Positions 37,517 to 47,400 of a stretch of 64,000 bases of DNA are shown piece by piece. The DNA comes from Rhodoligotrophos sp. CJ14 (lineage in GTDB: Bacteria; Pseudomonadota; Alphaproteobacteria; Rhizobiales; Im1): positions 1,116,001 through 1,180,000 of the forward strand of contig NZ_CP133319.1 in assembly GCF_038811545.1 (NCBI RefSeq), written 5' to 3'. Numbering within the stretch: position 1 is the stretch's first letter; each line of letters opens with the position of its first letter. The notes below the pieces were generated by a model. It had not been told where the DNA came from, did no database searches, and saw only the letters and a list, made by a program, of their open reading frames with translations. Made by a program: the position numbers and the translations under genes.

Positions 37517-38862
37517 TGCGGTATTTGCCGCTCAACAGCGATGATCGCAAGGCAATGCTCAAGACCATCGGGGTTTCCTCGGTGGACGAGCTTTATGCCG
37601 ACGTGCCCGCCCGTGCCCGGATCGAAGGCCTGGTCGATCTTCCTCGGCGCGCTAGCGAAATGGAGGTGGAGCGCACGCTGGGGCGAATGGCGGCGAAGAA
37701 CATGGCTGCAGGTCAGGTGCCCTTTTTCGTCGGCGCCGGCGCCTACAAGCACCACGTGCCCGCGACCGTCGACCATCTGATCCAGCGGTCGGAATTCCTC
37801 ACCTCCTACACGCCCTATCAGCCCGAGATATCGCAAGGTACCCTGCAATATCTCTTCGAATTCCAGACGCAGGTGGCTCTGCTCACCGGCATGGAAGTGG
37901 CCAATGCCTCCATGTATGACGGCTCGACCGGCTGCGGTGAGGCGGTCCTCATGGCCGAGCGGGTGACCCGGCGCAGCAAGGCCATTCTCTCCGGCGGGCT
38001 TCATCCGCAATATCGGGCAGTCGTTGACAATCTCAGCCGCTTCGGCGGCTCCGGCGTCATCGCCCTGCCGAGCGCCATCACCGATCGCGAGGACATTGCC
38101 GCCCATATCGACGACGAGACGGCTTGCGTTGTCGTGCAAACCCCCAATGTCTTTGGTGAGGTCATCGATCTCGCACCGATTGCCGAGGCAGCCCATGCCA
38201 AGGGCGCGCTGCTGATTGCGGTAGTGACCGAAGTGGTCTCGCTCGGCGCGCTGAAATCCCCCGGGGAGATGGGTGCCGATATCGTGGTTGCCGAGGGCCA
38301 GTCCTTGGGCGTCGGGCTCAACTTCGGTGGTCCCTATGTCGGGCTGTTCGCCACCCGCGAGAAATTCCTGCGCCAGATGCCGGGGCGCCTCTGCGGCGAG
38401 ACGGTGGATGCCCACGGCCGGCGCGGCTTCGTGCTCACCCTGTCCACCCGCGAGCAGCATATCCGCCGCGAAAAGGCAACCAGCAATATCTGCACCAATT
38501 CCGGCCTGTGCTGCCTGGCTTTCACCATCCATCTCTCCCTCCTGGGCGAGGAAGGCTTCCGCCGGCTGGCCGCGCTAAACCACCACAATGCCTGCCTCCT
38601 GGCAGATGCCTTGGGCGGCGTGAGAGGCGTTGAAGTCCTCAACCGCAGCTTCTTCAACGAATTCACCATCCGCACCCCGCGCCCTGGCGCCGAGGTCATC
38701 GCAGCCCTTGCCGATCGCGGCATTCTGGGTGGTGTTCCCGTCTCCAGGCTGCGTCCATCCGAGAAGGCCATGCACGACCAGATCATCGTGGCGGCAACCG
38801 AGGTGAACACGGATGCGGATCGCGCCGCCTACAAGGCCGCGCTGAGTGAGGTATTGGCATGA
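37516..38862 (+). CDS. gcvPA: Glycine dehydrogenase subunit 1 (GcvPA)
   Basis: 448 residues. N-terminal half of the P protein, which decarboxylates glycine with PLP. The sequence aligns with the separate-subunit form ([60 protein letters not shown]). The PLP lysine is in GcvPB, so this half contributes to the dimer active site. It starts one base inside the gcvH stop and overlaps gcvPB by 4 bp. Confidence 0.96.
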   Translation: MRYLPLNSDDRKAMLKTIGVSSVDELYADVPARARIEGLVDLPRRASEMEVERTLGRMAAKNMAAGQVPFFVGAGAYKHHVPATVDHLIQRSEFLTSYTPYQPEISQGTLQYLFEFQTQVALLTGMEVANASMYDGSTGCGEAVLMAERVTRRSKAILSGGLHPQYRAVVDNLSRFGGSGVIALPSAITDREDIAAHIDDETACVVVQTPNVFGEVIDLAPIAEAAHAKGALLIAVVTEVVSLGALKSPGEMGADIVVAEGQSLGVGLNFGGPYVGLFATREKFLRQMPGRLCGETVDAHGRRGFVLTLSTREQHIRREKATSNICTNSGLCCLAFTIHLSLLGEEGFRRLAALNHHNACLLADALGGVRGVEVLNRSFFNEFTIRTPRPGAEVIAALADRGILGGVPVSRLRPSEKAMHDQIIVAATEVNTDADRAAYKAALSEVLA

Positions 38863-40433
38863 TGAACCGAGAGGGTCGCCCCACCACGCCGGCAGCCGAT
38901 GCCGCTGCCATTGGCGATCAGATTGAGACCTTCACCGGCAATCGCGGCCTCGAGATCGAGGAGCCGCTGCTGTTCGAGATTGGCGGTCGCGAGAAGAGCG
39001 GCGTTGATATCGATCTGCCGGAAAAACCGGAGAACCGGCTCGGCAAAATGGCCCGCGGTGGTGAGATCGGCCTTGCCGGCCTCTCCGAACCCGAGGCCAT
39101 GCGCCATTACGTTCGCCTCTCGCGGCGCAACTACGCGATCGACCTCGGTGTCTATCCGCTTGGCTCGTGCACCATGAAGCACAACCCGCGCCTCAATGAG
39201 CGCATGGCGCGCCTGCCGGGCTTTGCCGACATTCACCCCCTGCAGCCTGAGAGTACCGTCCAGGGGGCGCTGGAGCTGATCGATACCCTGGCCCATTGGT
39301 TGAAGACGCTCACCGGCATGCCTGCCGTGGCTATGAGCCCCAAGGCCGGTGCCCATGGCGAGCTCTGTGGCATGATGGCGATCCGCGCAGCCCTGGAAGC
39401 ACGTGGCGACAAGCGCTCCATCGTGCTCGTGCCGGAATCTGCTCATGGCACCAACCCGGCAACCGCGACCTATCTCGGCTATACCGTTCAGCCGATCCCG
39501 GCGCGCGCTGACGGCACGGTCGATCCGGAAGAGGTCAAGCGCCATCTCACCCCGGAAGTTGCCGCGATCATGCTCACCAATCCCAATACGTGCGGATTGT
39601 TTGAGCGCGATGTGATCGCGATCGCCGACGCGGTACACGCCGCCGGCGCCTTCTTCTACTGCGACGGGGCCAATTTCAACGCGATCGTCGGCAAGGCTCG
39701 GCCCGGCGATCTCGGTGTTGATGCCATGCACATCAACCTGCACAAGACCTTCTCGACCCCCCATGGCGGCGGCGGACCCGGTGCCGGCCCTGTCGTGCTG
39801 TCCGAGGCCTTGGCGCCCTTTGCCCCCTTGCCCTTCATCGTTCACGGCAAGGACGGGTTCCGGCTTGTCGAGACCGAGCAGGACCCGGACGCAGGCCAGG
39901 CCTTCGGCCGCATGACAGCCTTCCATGGTCAGATGGGCATGTACGTCCGCGCTCTGAGCTACATGCTGAGCCATGGCAGCGATGGTCTGAGGCAGGCCTC
40001 CGAGGACGCTGTTCTCAATGCGAATTACGTCCGCGCAGGCCTCGAGGATCTGATGAGCTTGCCTTTCGGCAAGCGGCCTTCGATGCATGAGGTTCTGTTC
40101 GATGACAGCTTCCTCAAAGGCACTGGCGTGACCACCCTCGACTTCGCCAAAGCGATGATCGACGAAGGCTTCCATCCCATGACGGTCTATTTCCCGCTCG
40201 TGGTGCATGGGGCGATGCTGATCGAGCCGACAGAATCGGAATCGCGCGCAAGCCTTGACCAGTTCGTATCGGCCCTGCGTAACCTCGTTGAGGCGGCAAA
40301 GTCGGGCGACAAGAGCCGATTTACCGGCGCGCCCTACCTCACTCCGGTCGGACGGCTCGACGAGACCCGTGCGGCCCGCCAGCCGGTGCTGCGCTGGCGC
40401 GAGCCGCGGCTGCATCGCGACGCGGCCGAATAA
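38859..40433 (+). CDS. gcvPB: Glycine dehydrogenase subunit 2 (GcvPB)
   Basis: 524 residues. C-terminal half of the split P protein, carrying the PLP lysine in [17 protein letters not shown]. Other motifs: [57 protein letters not shown]. The two-subunit P protein contrasts with the single chain of about 950 residues found in many other alphaproteobacteria. Last gene of the operon, followed at once by a hairpin terminator. Confidence 0.96.
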   Translation: MMNREGRPTTPAADAAAIGDQIETFTGNRGLEIEEPLLFEIGGREKSGVDIDLPEKPENRLGKMARGGEIGLAGLSEPEAMRHYVRLSRRNYAIDLGVYPLGSCTMKHNPRLNERMARLPGFADIHPLQPESTVQGALELIDTLAHWLKTLTGMPAVAMSPKAGAHGELCGMMAIRAALEARGDKRSIVLVPESAHGTNPATATYLGYTVQPIPARADGTVDPEEVKRHLTPEVAAIMLTNPNTCGLFERDVIAIADAVHAAGAFFYCDGANFNAIVGKARPGDLGVDAMHINLHKTFSTPHGGGGPGAGPVVLSEALAPFAPLPFIVHGKDGFRLVETEQDPDAGQAFGRMTAFHGQMGMYVRALSYMLSHGSDGLRQASEDAVLNANYVRAGLEDLMSLPFGKRPSMHEVLFDDSFLKGTGVTTLDFAKAMIDEGFHPMTVYFPLVVHGAMLIEPTESESRASLDQFVSALRNLVEAAKSGDKSRFTGAPYLTPVGRLDETRAARQPVLRWREPRLHRDAAE

Positions 40434-40437
40434 GCTC

Positions 40438-40459
40438 AGGCGGCGGACAGCTGCCGCCT
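40438..40459 (+). terminator. Hairpin terminator after gcvPB
   Basis: AGGCGGC (40438-40444) pairs with GCCGCCT (40453-40459) around an 8-nt loop, 5 bp past the gcvPB stop, followed by a T-rich stretch (TTCGTGACATTTT). Confidence 0.6.
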
Positions 40460-40473
40460 TCGTGACATTTTCT

Positions 40474-40508
40474 CCGGCGATACACGCCACTTTAGGTTGT
40501 ATCGCCGG
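40474..40508. promoter_or_regulatory. Perfect 10-bp inverted repeat before the frameshifted orphan gene
   Basis: CCGGCGATAC (40474-40483) and GTATCGCCGG (40499-40508) are separated by 15 nt and end 8 bp before the ATG at 40517. This could be an operator or, as RNA, a hairpin covering the ribosome-binding region. Confidence 0.55.
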
Positions 40509-40516
40509 ACAGTGTT

Positions 40517-41318
40517 ATGCCCAAACTCCCCCTCTATTCCGATGCTGGCAACGCCGGCCTCTCGAAATTTCCCAAGCTGTCGACCCCGCAGATTTCAGAT
40601 GTCTTCTCGCACCTTATTAATCAGATCGAGACTGCGGGATCGGCCAGGAATGGCCTTGCCGCAAGCCCCAAGCAGTTGAACAAGATTGCGGGCCTCGCCA
40701 CGGACCTGCAGCGCGAGCTCGCCTGGGCGCCCTTCCATTTCAAGCCGCACCCATCCCCGCAATTGGCCGTAGAGGATTCTCTGGCCAAAGCTCAGCGCGC
40801 GCTGGACACGGTCAAGAGCCAGCTGAATGCCTCAGCCCTGTCCAAGCACCCAGCCCCGGTCAATGCCCCTTGCCGTGGCTCATCAAGCGGCTGAGAGCAG
40901 CAAGGGACACTGGACCGAGGCCACGATTGCTCGAATGGATGAGCACATCGGAAAGACGCTCCACCAAACCCAAATGCAGCTCCAGGATCTTCACTCGGTT
41001 GCCGCGAGCGATCCCTCTCTGGTCAAGCACCTGGCGCCATTTGCGCTTCAGGAACAGCGTCAGTCGATCAGCAATCTCCTTCGCGACCTTCCGCAAGGCA
41101 CACAGCTCTCCCACGACACCCCCATGCCCGCGTCCCTCGCCGAGGCAAATCTGCACCGCGCGCATCAGAATGTGGAAGCACTCAAGCATGGCCTCGACGC
41201 CTTTCCACTGGACCAATCCCCCAGCGAGTGGCAACGGCCGCTTGCAGAGCTCCACAATCACGCCGAAGCGGCCAAGATCCACTGGTCTTTGGCCAACGAT
41301 CTTCTGAACATGCAATGA
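40517..41318 (+). pseudogene. Orphan helical protein gene with +1 frameshift at a CCCC run
   Basis: Two overlapping frames belong together. The first (ATG at 40517) encodes about 115 residues ending ALSKHPAPVNA; it then runs into a stop near 40894. The second frame continues from about 40870 (LAVAHQAAESSKGHW) to the stop at 41318. Removing one C from CCCC near 40866 joins them into 266 residues. Evidence for one gene is an internal duplication: SLAKAQRALDTVK...HQAAESSKGHW crosses the junction and mirrors SLAEANLHRAHQN...HNHAEAAKIHW at the C-terminus. No known family. It may be a sequencing error, a recent pseudogene or a programmed frameshift. Confidence 0.6.
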
Positions 41319-41323
41319 GCAGC

Positions 41324-41428
41324 TAAAGCATTTTCGAGCGAAATGGATACCGGTTCGCGTCGAGGAAATGCGACCAAGCAAGAGCGTGAGACGCGGTTTC
41401 ACGATACAAGGAGAGCGGAAACGCTCTG
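41324..41428 (+). repeat. Dispersed intergenic repeat, copy 3
   Basis: TAAAGCATTTTCGAGCGAAA begins the element and AGAGCGGAAACGCTCT (41412-41427) closes it as a 6-bp stem with a GAAA tetraloop. The best-preserved 3' end of the four copies, lying between the orphan gene and the atp terminator. Confidence 0.8.
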
Positions 41429-41451
41429 AGTCTTCGAGTGCTCTCGCAAAG

Positions 41452-41479
41452 AAAAAGGCGCCCACAGGGGCGCCCTTTT
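41452..41479. terminator. Bidirectional Rho-independent terminator of the atp operon
   Basis: GGCGCCC (41457-41463) pairs with GGGCGCC (41468-41474) around a 4-nt loop. A run of five A on the left reads as TTTTT for the minus-strand atp operon, and TTTT on the right serves plus-strand transcripts from the orphan gene. Confidence 0.85.
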
Positions 41480-41509
41480 CGCAACGCGAAAGCTGTAATT
41501 TGCGAGTGC

Positions 41510-41995
41510 TTAGTGCAGCTTCGCCGGCAGCGCCTGAATGCTCTCGTCCACCAGCTTCGCCGATTGCGGTCCTTTGACCGCACTGGCGAGAACATGGCCC
41601 GCGGCGGTCACGGCAAGATCGGCAGCCGCCGCCCGGACGTCCTTGACGGCCTGATCTTCAGCCTGCTTGATCTTCATCTCCGCCAGGGTGCGCCGACGCT
41701 CCAGGAGCTCATCGAGCTTCTTACGCGTCTCCTCGGCGAGAACCTTGGCATCCTCGCGGGCCAGCGCCACGATATCGGCGGCCTCTTTCTCCGCCTCGCG
41801 CTGCTTGCGCTGAGCTTCCGCCAGCATCGCCTGCGCTTCTTCCCGCAACCGCTGCGCCTGCGTCAGCTCATCTCGAATATTCGCGGCGCGCTTGTCCAGG
41901 GTATCGGTCACTTTCCGGTGCACGCCGAGATAGCCAAGCAGCGCGACGAACACCACGAAGGAGACGAGGACCCAGAATTCCGGTGTCGTGAGCAT
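41510..41995 (-). CDS. atpF: ATP synthase F0 subunit b
   Basis: 161 residues. One N-terminal transmembrane helix (residues 6-25, FWVLVSFVVFVALLGYLGV) and a long charged coiled coil (residues 30-140), forming one arm of the peripheral stalk that holds F1. Ends SIQALPAKLH. Paired with the b' gene 2 bp upstream; this b/b' split is usual in alphaproteobacteria. Last gene before the operon terminator. Confidence 0.93.
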   Translation of the reverse strand: MLTTPEFWVLVSFVVFVALLGYLGVHRKVTDTLDKRAANIRDELTQAQRLREEAQAMLAEAQRKQREAEKEAADIVALAREDAKVLAEETRKKLDELLERRRTLAEMKIKQAEDQAVKDVRAAAADLAVTAAGHVLASAVKGPQSAKLVDESIQALPAKLH

Positions 41996-41997
41996 GC

Positions 41998-42498
41998 TCA
42001 GGCCTTTCCTGCGCGTCCGGCGCTCTCAACCGCAGCCGCCACGACCGGACGATCAACGGTGATCCCGCTGAGGCGCTCGATGATGTCGCCCGCGGTATCG
42101 ACGGCCACGTCCTTGATCTCCGCCAGCGCCTTGTTGCGCATCTCGGAGATCCGCGTCTCGGCAGCCGACAGCTTCTCTTCGAGTTCCGCCTCGACCGCCT
42201 TGCGGATTGTCTCCAATTCCGCAGTGGTCGCATCGCGCTTTTCCTGGTGGATGGTATGGGCCTTGGCCCGCGCCTCCGCCAACGAGGTCTGATAGACCTC
42301 CGTGCTGCGCTCCGCGTCCCGGCGCAACCGGTCTGCCTCGTCGAGATCGCCGGCAATCCGGTTGGTACGCTGCTCGATGACGCCCCCGACCTTCGGAAGC
42401 GCAAACCAAGACATGATGAAGTAGAGCGCGACGAAGGTAATCGCCAGCCAGATGATCTGGGAGGGTACCGTCGCGAATTCAAACTGTGGCATCGTCAC
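41998..42498 (-). CDS. atpF2: ATP synthase F0 subunit b'
   Basis: 166 residues. Second peripheral-stalk chain. The N-terminal helix QIIWLAITFVALYFIMSWFA is followed by LPKVGGVIEQRTNRIAGDLD, characteristic of b', then a coiled coil to residue 135. It heterodimerises with subunit b. Separated from atpE by a 124-bp gap containing a hairpin. Confidence 0.92.
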   Translation of the reverse strand: MTMPQFEFATVPSQIIWLAITFVALYFIMSWFALPKVGGVIEQRTNRIAGDLDEADRLRRDAERSTEVYQTSLAEARAKAHTIHQEKRDATTAELETIRKAVEAELEEKLSAAETRISEMRNKALAEIKDVAVDTAGDIIERLSGITVDRPVVAAAVESAGRAGKA

Positions 42499-42563
42499 GC
42501 CTTGCAGTCAGCGGCCACCAAACGGTGCGGCGGCCAGAATTCGAATTCCTCGATGCCGACGAA

Positions 42564-42584
42564 GAGGGACCACGAAGGCCCCTC
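42564..42584 (-). other. Intercistronic hairpin between atpE and b'
   Basis: GAGGGACC/GGCCCCTC with one mismatch and a 5-nt loop, about 40 bp after the atpE stop. It has no T run, so it may protect or attenuate the message and help raise subunit c over b and b'. Confidence 0.35.
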
Positions 42585-42622
42585 GAGCCGGTCAGCCAAT
42601 CGGTTCGCGAATTGCGGCCGTC

Positions 42623-42850
42623 TTAGAACACGAACAGGATGATCAGCGCCACCACCAGGCCGAACAGACCGGTCGCTTCCGCCAGGGCGAAGCCCAAGAG
42701 CAGGTTGGCGAACTGACCGGGGGCAGCGGCCGGGTTGCGCAACGCACCCTGGAGGTAGTTGCCGAAGATCATGCCGATGCCGAGACCAGCACCCACCAGA
42801 GCGATCGAGGCAAGGCCCGCGCCGATAAACTTTGCTGCTTCCGCGTCCAT
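42623..42850 (-). CDS. atpE: ATP synthase F0 subunit c
   Basis: 75 residues. Proteolipid of the rotor ring: two helices ([20 protein letters not shown] and [20 protein letters not shown]) joined by a polar loop around [10 protein letters not shown]. The ion-binding Glu is in ALAEATGLF. Proton coupling is expected, since no sodium-type residue set (Gln/Ser-Thr) is apparent. Confidence 0.96.
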   Translation of the reverse strand: MDAEAAKFIGAGLASIALVGAGLGIGMIFGNYLQGALRNPAAAPGQFANLLLGFALAEATGLFGLVVALIILFVF

Positions 42851-42874
42851 TATAGAAACTCCTCAGACTTATGA

Positions 42875-43669
42875 TTAGTGATGCATGTTGATGGCGTCGT
42901 TCAGGTAGATGCAGGTCAGCACCGCGAACACATAGGCTTGCAGGAAGGCCACCAGGAACTCGAGCCCGGTGATACCGACCATGACAAGCAGCGGCAGCCA
43001 GCCCGCAAGCACGCCCATTCCCACCACGAACGCGCCAAATACCTTGAGCATGGTGTGGCCGGCGAGCATGTTGGCGAAAAGACGAACCGAGAGGCTGATC
43101 GGGCGCGTGAAGTAGGAGATCACTTCGATCACCACCAGCAGCGGCAGCAATACTGCTGGCACGCCGGAGGGAACGAACAGCTTGAGATAGCCGGCGCCAT
43201 GCTTGGCGAAGCCCACGAGCGTCGCCACGATGAACACCGTGAGCGCCAGAGCGAAGGTCACGCTCAGATGGCTGGTCACGGTGAAGGAATAGGGGACCAT
43301 CCCGAGCATGTTGGTGGTCAGGATGAAGATGAAGAGCGTAAAGATGAACGGGAAGAACGGCCGCCCGCCTTCGCCCACGGTGCTGCGCATCATGTTGGCG
43401 ACGAACTCATAGGCGATCTCGGCGACCGACTGCAGCCGCCCCGGCACGAGCCTTGCGGCCGGCGCGAGCATGATGAGGCTCGCCACGATGACGGCGATCA
43501 CCATCCACAGGCTTGAATTGGTGAAATCCGCATTCAGATGACCGAGCGAGATCTTGGCCAGCGGCGAGATCTCGAACTGATGCATGGGGTCGATATGGAG
43601 CCCCCCGGCTTCGGTCGGATTCGTCGCGGCGTGCTCCGTCAATCCTCCACCAACGTCCTGCGCAGCCAC
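42875..43669 (-). CDS. atpB: ATP synthase F0 subunit a
   Basis: 264 residues. Proton channel subunit with five to six helices. The essential Arg is in ISLSVRLFANMLAGH, facing the c-ring Glu. MHQFEISPLAKISLG is conserved near residue 29. The GTG at 43669 is preceded by AGGAG at 7-nt spacing, giving a 28-residue N-terminal extension over the internal MHQFEI start; the shorter start is also possible. Lies 23 bp after atpI. Confidence 0.93.
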   Translation of the reverse strand: MAAQDVGGGLTEHAATNPTEAGGLHIDPMHQFEISPLAKISLGHLNADFTNSSLWMVIAVIVASLIMLAPAARLVPGRLQSVAEIAYEFVANMMRSTVGEGGRPFFPFIFTLFIFILTTNMLGMVPYSFTVTSHLSVTFALALTVFIVATLVGFAKHGAGYLKLFVPSGVPAVLLPLLVVIEVISYFTRPISLSVRLFANMLAGHTMLKVFGAFVVGMGVLAGWLPLLVMVGITGLEFLVAFLQAYVFAVLTCIYLNDAINMHH

Positions 43670-43692
43670 CAGCCAGCTCCTGTCCTGCTCGA

Positions 43693-44070
43693 TCAGGGCC
43701 CAGACTGATTTCTGTCGCCCCGATTCGTTTCGTCACTTTGGTTGCGCGCAAGCTCTGCCTGCTGCCGGGCCGCTTCGACACGGGCCGCCCGCATCACGTT
43801 CATGATGCCGGCCGCAGCGCCCAGCGGCAGAAACAGCAAAAGCATCCACGGCCTGGTTCCAAGCCATTTATCCAGGTACCAACCGAAACCAAAGCCTACC
43901 GCGACAGCCACCGCCATTTCGGTGGCCACACGAATGCCGAAGTCATAGGAACTCCTCCGGCGGCTTGGCTCCTGTTCCCGAGCCTGAATGGATGCTCGCG
44001 CGCGTTCGAGACGTTCCGTGAAGTCGTTGGACCGACCGGACGTTTGATCCCTTGGTTCATCGTCCACCAC
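43693..44070 (-). CDS. atpI: AtpI/AtpZ-type ATP synthase assembly protein
   Basis: 125 residues. Two transmembrane helices (about residues 53-66 and 74-94, GFGFGWYLDKWLGTRPWMLLLF) between a charged N-terminal arm and a basic C-terminal tail. It assists c-ring assembly, and in some systems Mg uptake. The GTG start follows AGAGG. First gene of the atp F0 operon; F1 genes are not in the window. Confidence 0.8.
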   Translation of the reverse strand: MVDDEPRDQTSGRSNDFTERLERARASIQAREQEPSRRRSSYDFGIRVATEMAVAVAVGFGFGWYLDKWLGTRPWMLLLFLPLGAAAGIMNVMRAARVEAARQQAELARNQSDETNRGDRNQSGP

Positions 44071-44480
44071 AGACCTCTCGATGACCTCGCCAGAGGAGTG
44101 CCCGCCCCCCGGAAAGTCGCGCGCAAGATAGAGATGGCTTTACGCCCTGTCAAGCACAGCCGGATAGGTCGCAAGTGACTGAAACTGCTAGTTGATTTCC
44201 TCCACAACCATCAGCTTCGCCACCATCCTGCCTCGGAGATGACATTGCAGCGCCAAAACAAGCTGCCAGAGGCGCCCCGCGATCGGAATAATTGCGAAAG
44301 GAATTGGGTAGTGATTCACATCTTGCTGGATCCCGAGAATGCACAGGACTCTTCTGGATCCGACGATGCACGGTTCCGGCGGGAGGCTCCGCCTTGGGAG
44401 CTTTACGAGGCTGATTTTGAGCCGACAAGCACCTTCGACGCCCTGTGGTAGGGGCCACCTTGAGAAAGCGGCATGATGCC
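44071..44480. other. Gap between atpI and smc
   Basis: 410 bp with the upstream region of the atp operon (promoter expected on the minus strand) and the 3' side of smc. A 70-codon plus-strand frame at 44239-44451 lacks a spaced ribosome site (GGAG abuts the ATG), and I do not call it. No repeat or RNA gene seen. Confidence 0.4.
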
Positions 44481-47400
44481 TCAGCCCGCTTCGCGCAGGG
44501 CCTCTGCCGCTTCAAGATCAACCGAGACCAGCTGACTGACCCCGCGCTCCATCATGGTCACGCCGAACAATCGATGCATGCGCGCCATGGTCACGGGGTG
44601 ATGAGTGATCACCAGGAAGCGCGTCTCGGCCCGGGTGAGCATGGCGTCCAACAGATTGCAGAATCGCTCCACATTCGCGTCGTCGAGCGGTGCATCCACC
44701 TCGTCCATCACACAGATGGGCGAGGGATTGGTGAGGAACACTGCAAAGATGAGCGCAACCGCCGTTAAGGCTTGCTCGCCCCCCGACAGCAGCGACAGGA
44801 CTTGCGGCCGTTTGCCCGGCGGATTGGCGATGATTTCGAGGCCGGCTTCTAGCGGGTCATCCGATTCGACCAGCCGCAATTCTGCCTGCCCGCCGCCGAA
44901 CAGGGTCGTGAACAGATCCTGGAAATTGGCGTTGACCGCGTCGAACGCCTCGAGAAGCCGCTGGCGGCCTTCACGATTGAGGCTTTGGATGGCCTGACGC
45001 AGCTTGGTGATGGCTTCGACCACATCGTTCCGCTCGGTCACGAGGCTCGCAAGCTGCGCATCAACTGCCTGCGCCTCCTCTTCGGCCCGCAGATTGACCC
45101 CGCCGAGCCGCTCGCGATCGGCTCTGAGCTGTTGAAGCCTATCGGCAATCTCTTTTGGCGGTGGGAGTTCGGCGACTGAGCTCACTCCCGCTGCCTTTAG
45201 GGCGCCAGCTGGCTCGCTATCGAGCGCATCGATGATCCTGAGCCTCGCATCTTCGACGCGGGCCCGGGCGGCATCGAGCACCGCCTGCTTGCGGGCATGC
45301 TGCTCCCGCGCGGCAGCAAGAGCCTCGGCAGCCCGGCGCAATTGAACTTCCACGTCGCGCCGGCGGTTTTCCGCCCGCTCCAGCTCCGTCCGAGCGGACC
45401 GTTCCTGGTTTTCCGCATCGGTCAGAACGGTCAGCAGCTTACGGCGCCTTTCCTCGATCCGCGCCGGCACCGCCGCGAGCTCCGCCTGAGCTTCCCGCAC
45501 CTTGGCTGCGCGCTCTGTCAAAAGCCTGATCTGGCTGGCTGCCTTCTCGGTTCGCGCCCGCCAGGCGTCCCGCTCCTTGCCGAGCGACTGCAGCCGATCG
45601 GCGCGAAGGCGCGCTTCCCGTTCGAGAGCACCATGCCTTGCCCGTGCCTCTGTATGCTGCGCGCGCGCCTCGGCCAGCGCCGCCCGCAATCGGTCGAGCT
45701 CGGCTTTGAGCGCATCGGGCATCTCCAACTGCGCGAGCTCCGCAGCTGTGCTGCCGATCGCACCGGCCATTTCGTCCCGCTCGCCGGCAAGCCGCGCTCT
45801 CGTTTGCTCCAGCGAATCGAGTTTGGCATTGCGCTCTGCCATGCGCCGCTCGAGGCTCGCGAGCTCGTTGCGCTTGGCCTCTGCCTCACGCTGGGTGACA
45901 CGAAGCCTCTCGCGCCCGTTCTTCTCCTGGGTGAGCAGCGCATCGAGCGCCTTACGCGCGGCTTCGAACGCAGCCCTTGCTGCTCCCGCTCTTTGTTCGG
46001 CCTCTGCAGCGCTCTCTGTCAGGCTGGCGAGCCGGTTGCGCTCGGCAAGCCTGACCGCGGCGGCCGACGGCGCCTTGGCCAGTTTCGTATAGCCATCCCA
46101 GCGCCAGAGATCACCCTGACGGGAGACAAGACACTGCCCCGGCTTGAGCAGAGGCTGCAATCGCGCCCCCTCGCCTGCCTCCACGATGCCGATCGCGCCG
46201 AGACTGCGCCCCATCGCCTCTGGTGCAGCCACATGTGCTGCAAGCGGCTCCGCCCCCTCCGGCAAGGCTGCAGCCTCCTCCAGACGGGGCAAGTTGGCCC
46301 AATGGACCGGTGCGGCCGTATCTGCCGCGGCATCGAGATCCTCGCCATAGGCCGCAGCGAGCGCCTGCTCGAAGCCGGGCTCGACCTTCACCGCATCGAG
46401 CATTGGCGGCCACAGCTCGCCATCACTCACCTTGAGGAGCTTGGTGAGCGTTCGAACCTCCGTAGACAGCGTGTCGGCCTTGCGCCGCGCCTCATCATAG
46501 CTCGAACGCCGGTCGGCTTCCTCCTGACGCGCGGCACGAACCCGTTCTTCCAGGTTCCGCACCGACTGTTCGGCCGTTTCGATCGCTTTGGAAAGCGCCG
46601 CATGGGCGCCCGATAGGACCTCGAACCGCTCTGCCTCTTGATCATCGGCCCTGAGCTGTGCCAGCCGCGCCTCCGCCTCATCATGCTCGCGGGCAAGACG
46701 CATAGCCCTGGCCTTGAGCTCCGCGAGCCGCCGATCGAGCGCTGAACGCCGGGCGACGCATTCGGAATGGCGCGAGGCTGCCTGGTCTGATGCCTCTTGC
46801 GCCGAGGTCATCTGCGCTGCTGCCAGCGAGAGCTGGGCTGCCGCCTGCGTCCGCTGCGCATCATCCGTTCCTGCCGCCTGGCGCAGGCCCTCCTCTTCGG
46901 CAGCCAGACGCGCCAGCACCGCATCGCTGTCGTCCACAAGCTCCTGCTCGCGATGCAGGTCCTGCTCGATTTGCTTGAGCTGGCTCCTTAGGTCCTGCTG
47001 CCGGGCCTCGTTACGGGCCTCCTCCGCCTTGAGCTCACTCTGCTCGACCCGCAGCCGCTGCACCACCGCGGCCCGCACCGTGACCGCATCCCTGAGCTCC
47101 GGCAGCACCGCTTCGGCCTCGGCCTGTGTCCTCTCTGCCGCTGAATGGGCAGCGGTGGCCTCTCCGAGCGTCGTGAGCGCCTGCCGTAGGCAACGCTCTT
47201 CCTCGGCGGCGCGGTCCTGCGCTTCTGCCCAGGCGCGATAGAGCACGGCTGCCTCGAGCCTCCGGATCTCCGCTGACAGCAGCCGATAGCGCTGCGCCTG
47301 CCTCGCCTGGCGTTTGAGCGCGGCGAGCTGCGTCTCCAATTGCCCGATCACGTCATCGAGCCGCGTCAGATTGGCCTCGGCACCATTGAGCCTCAGCTCT

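Noticed and set aside
44239-44451. 70-codon plus-strand frame between atpI and smc
   Set aside because: The only GGAG directly abuts the ATG and the sequence has no similarity I recognise. Left as part of the gap.
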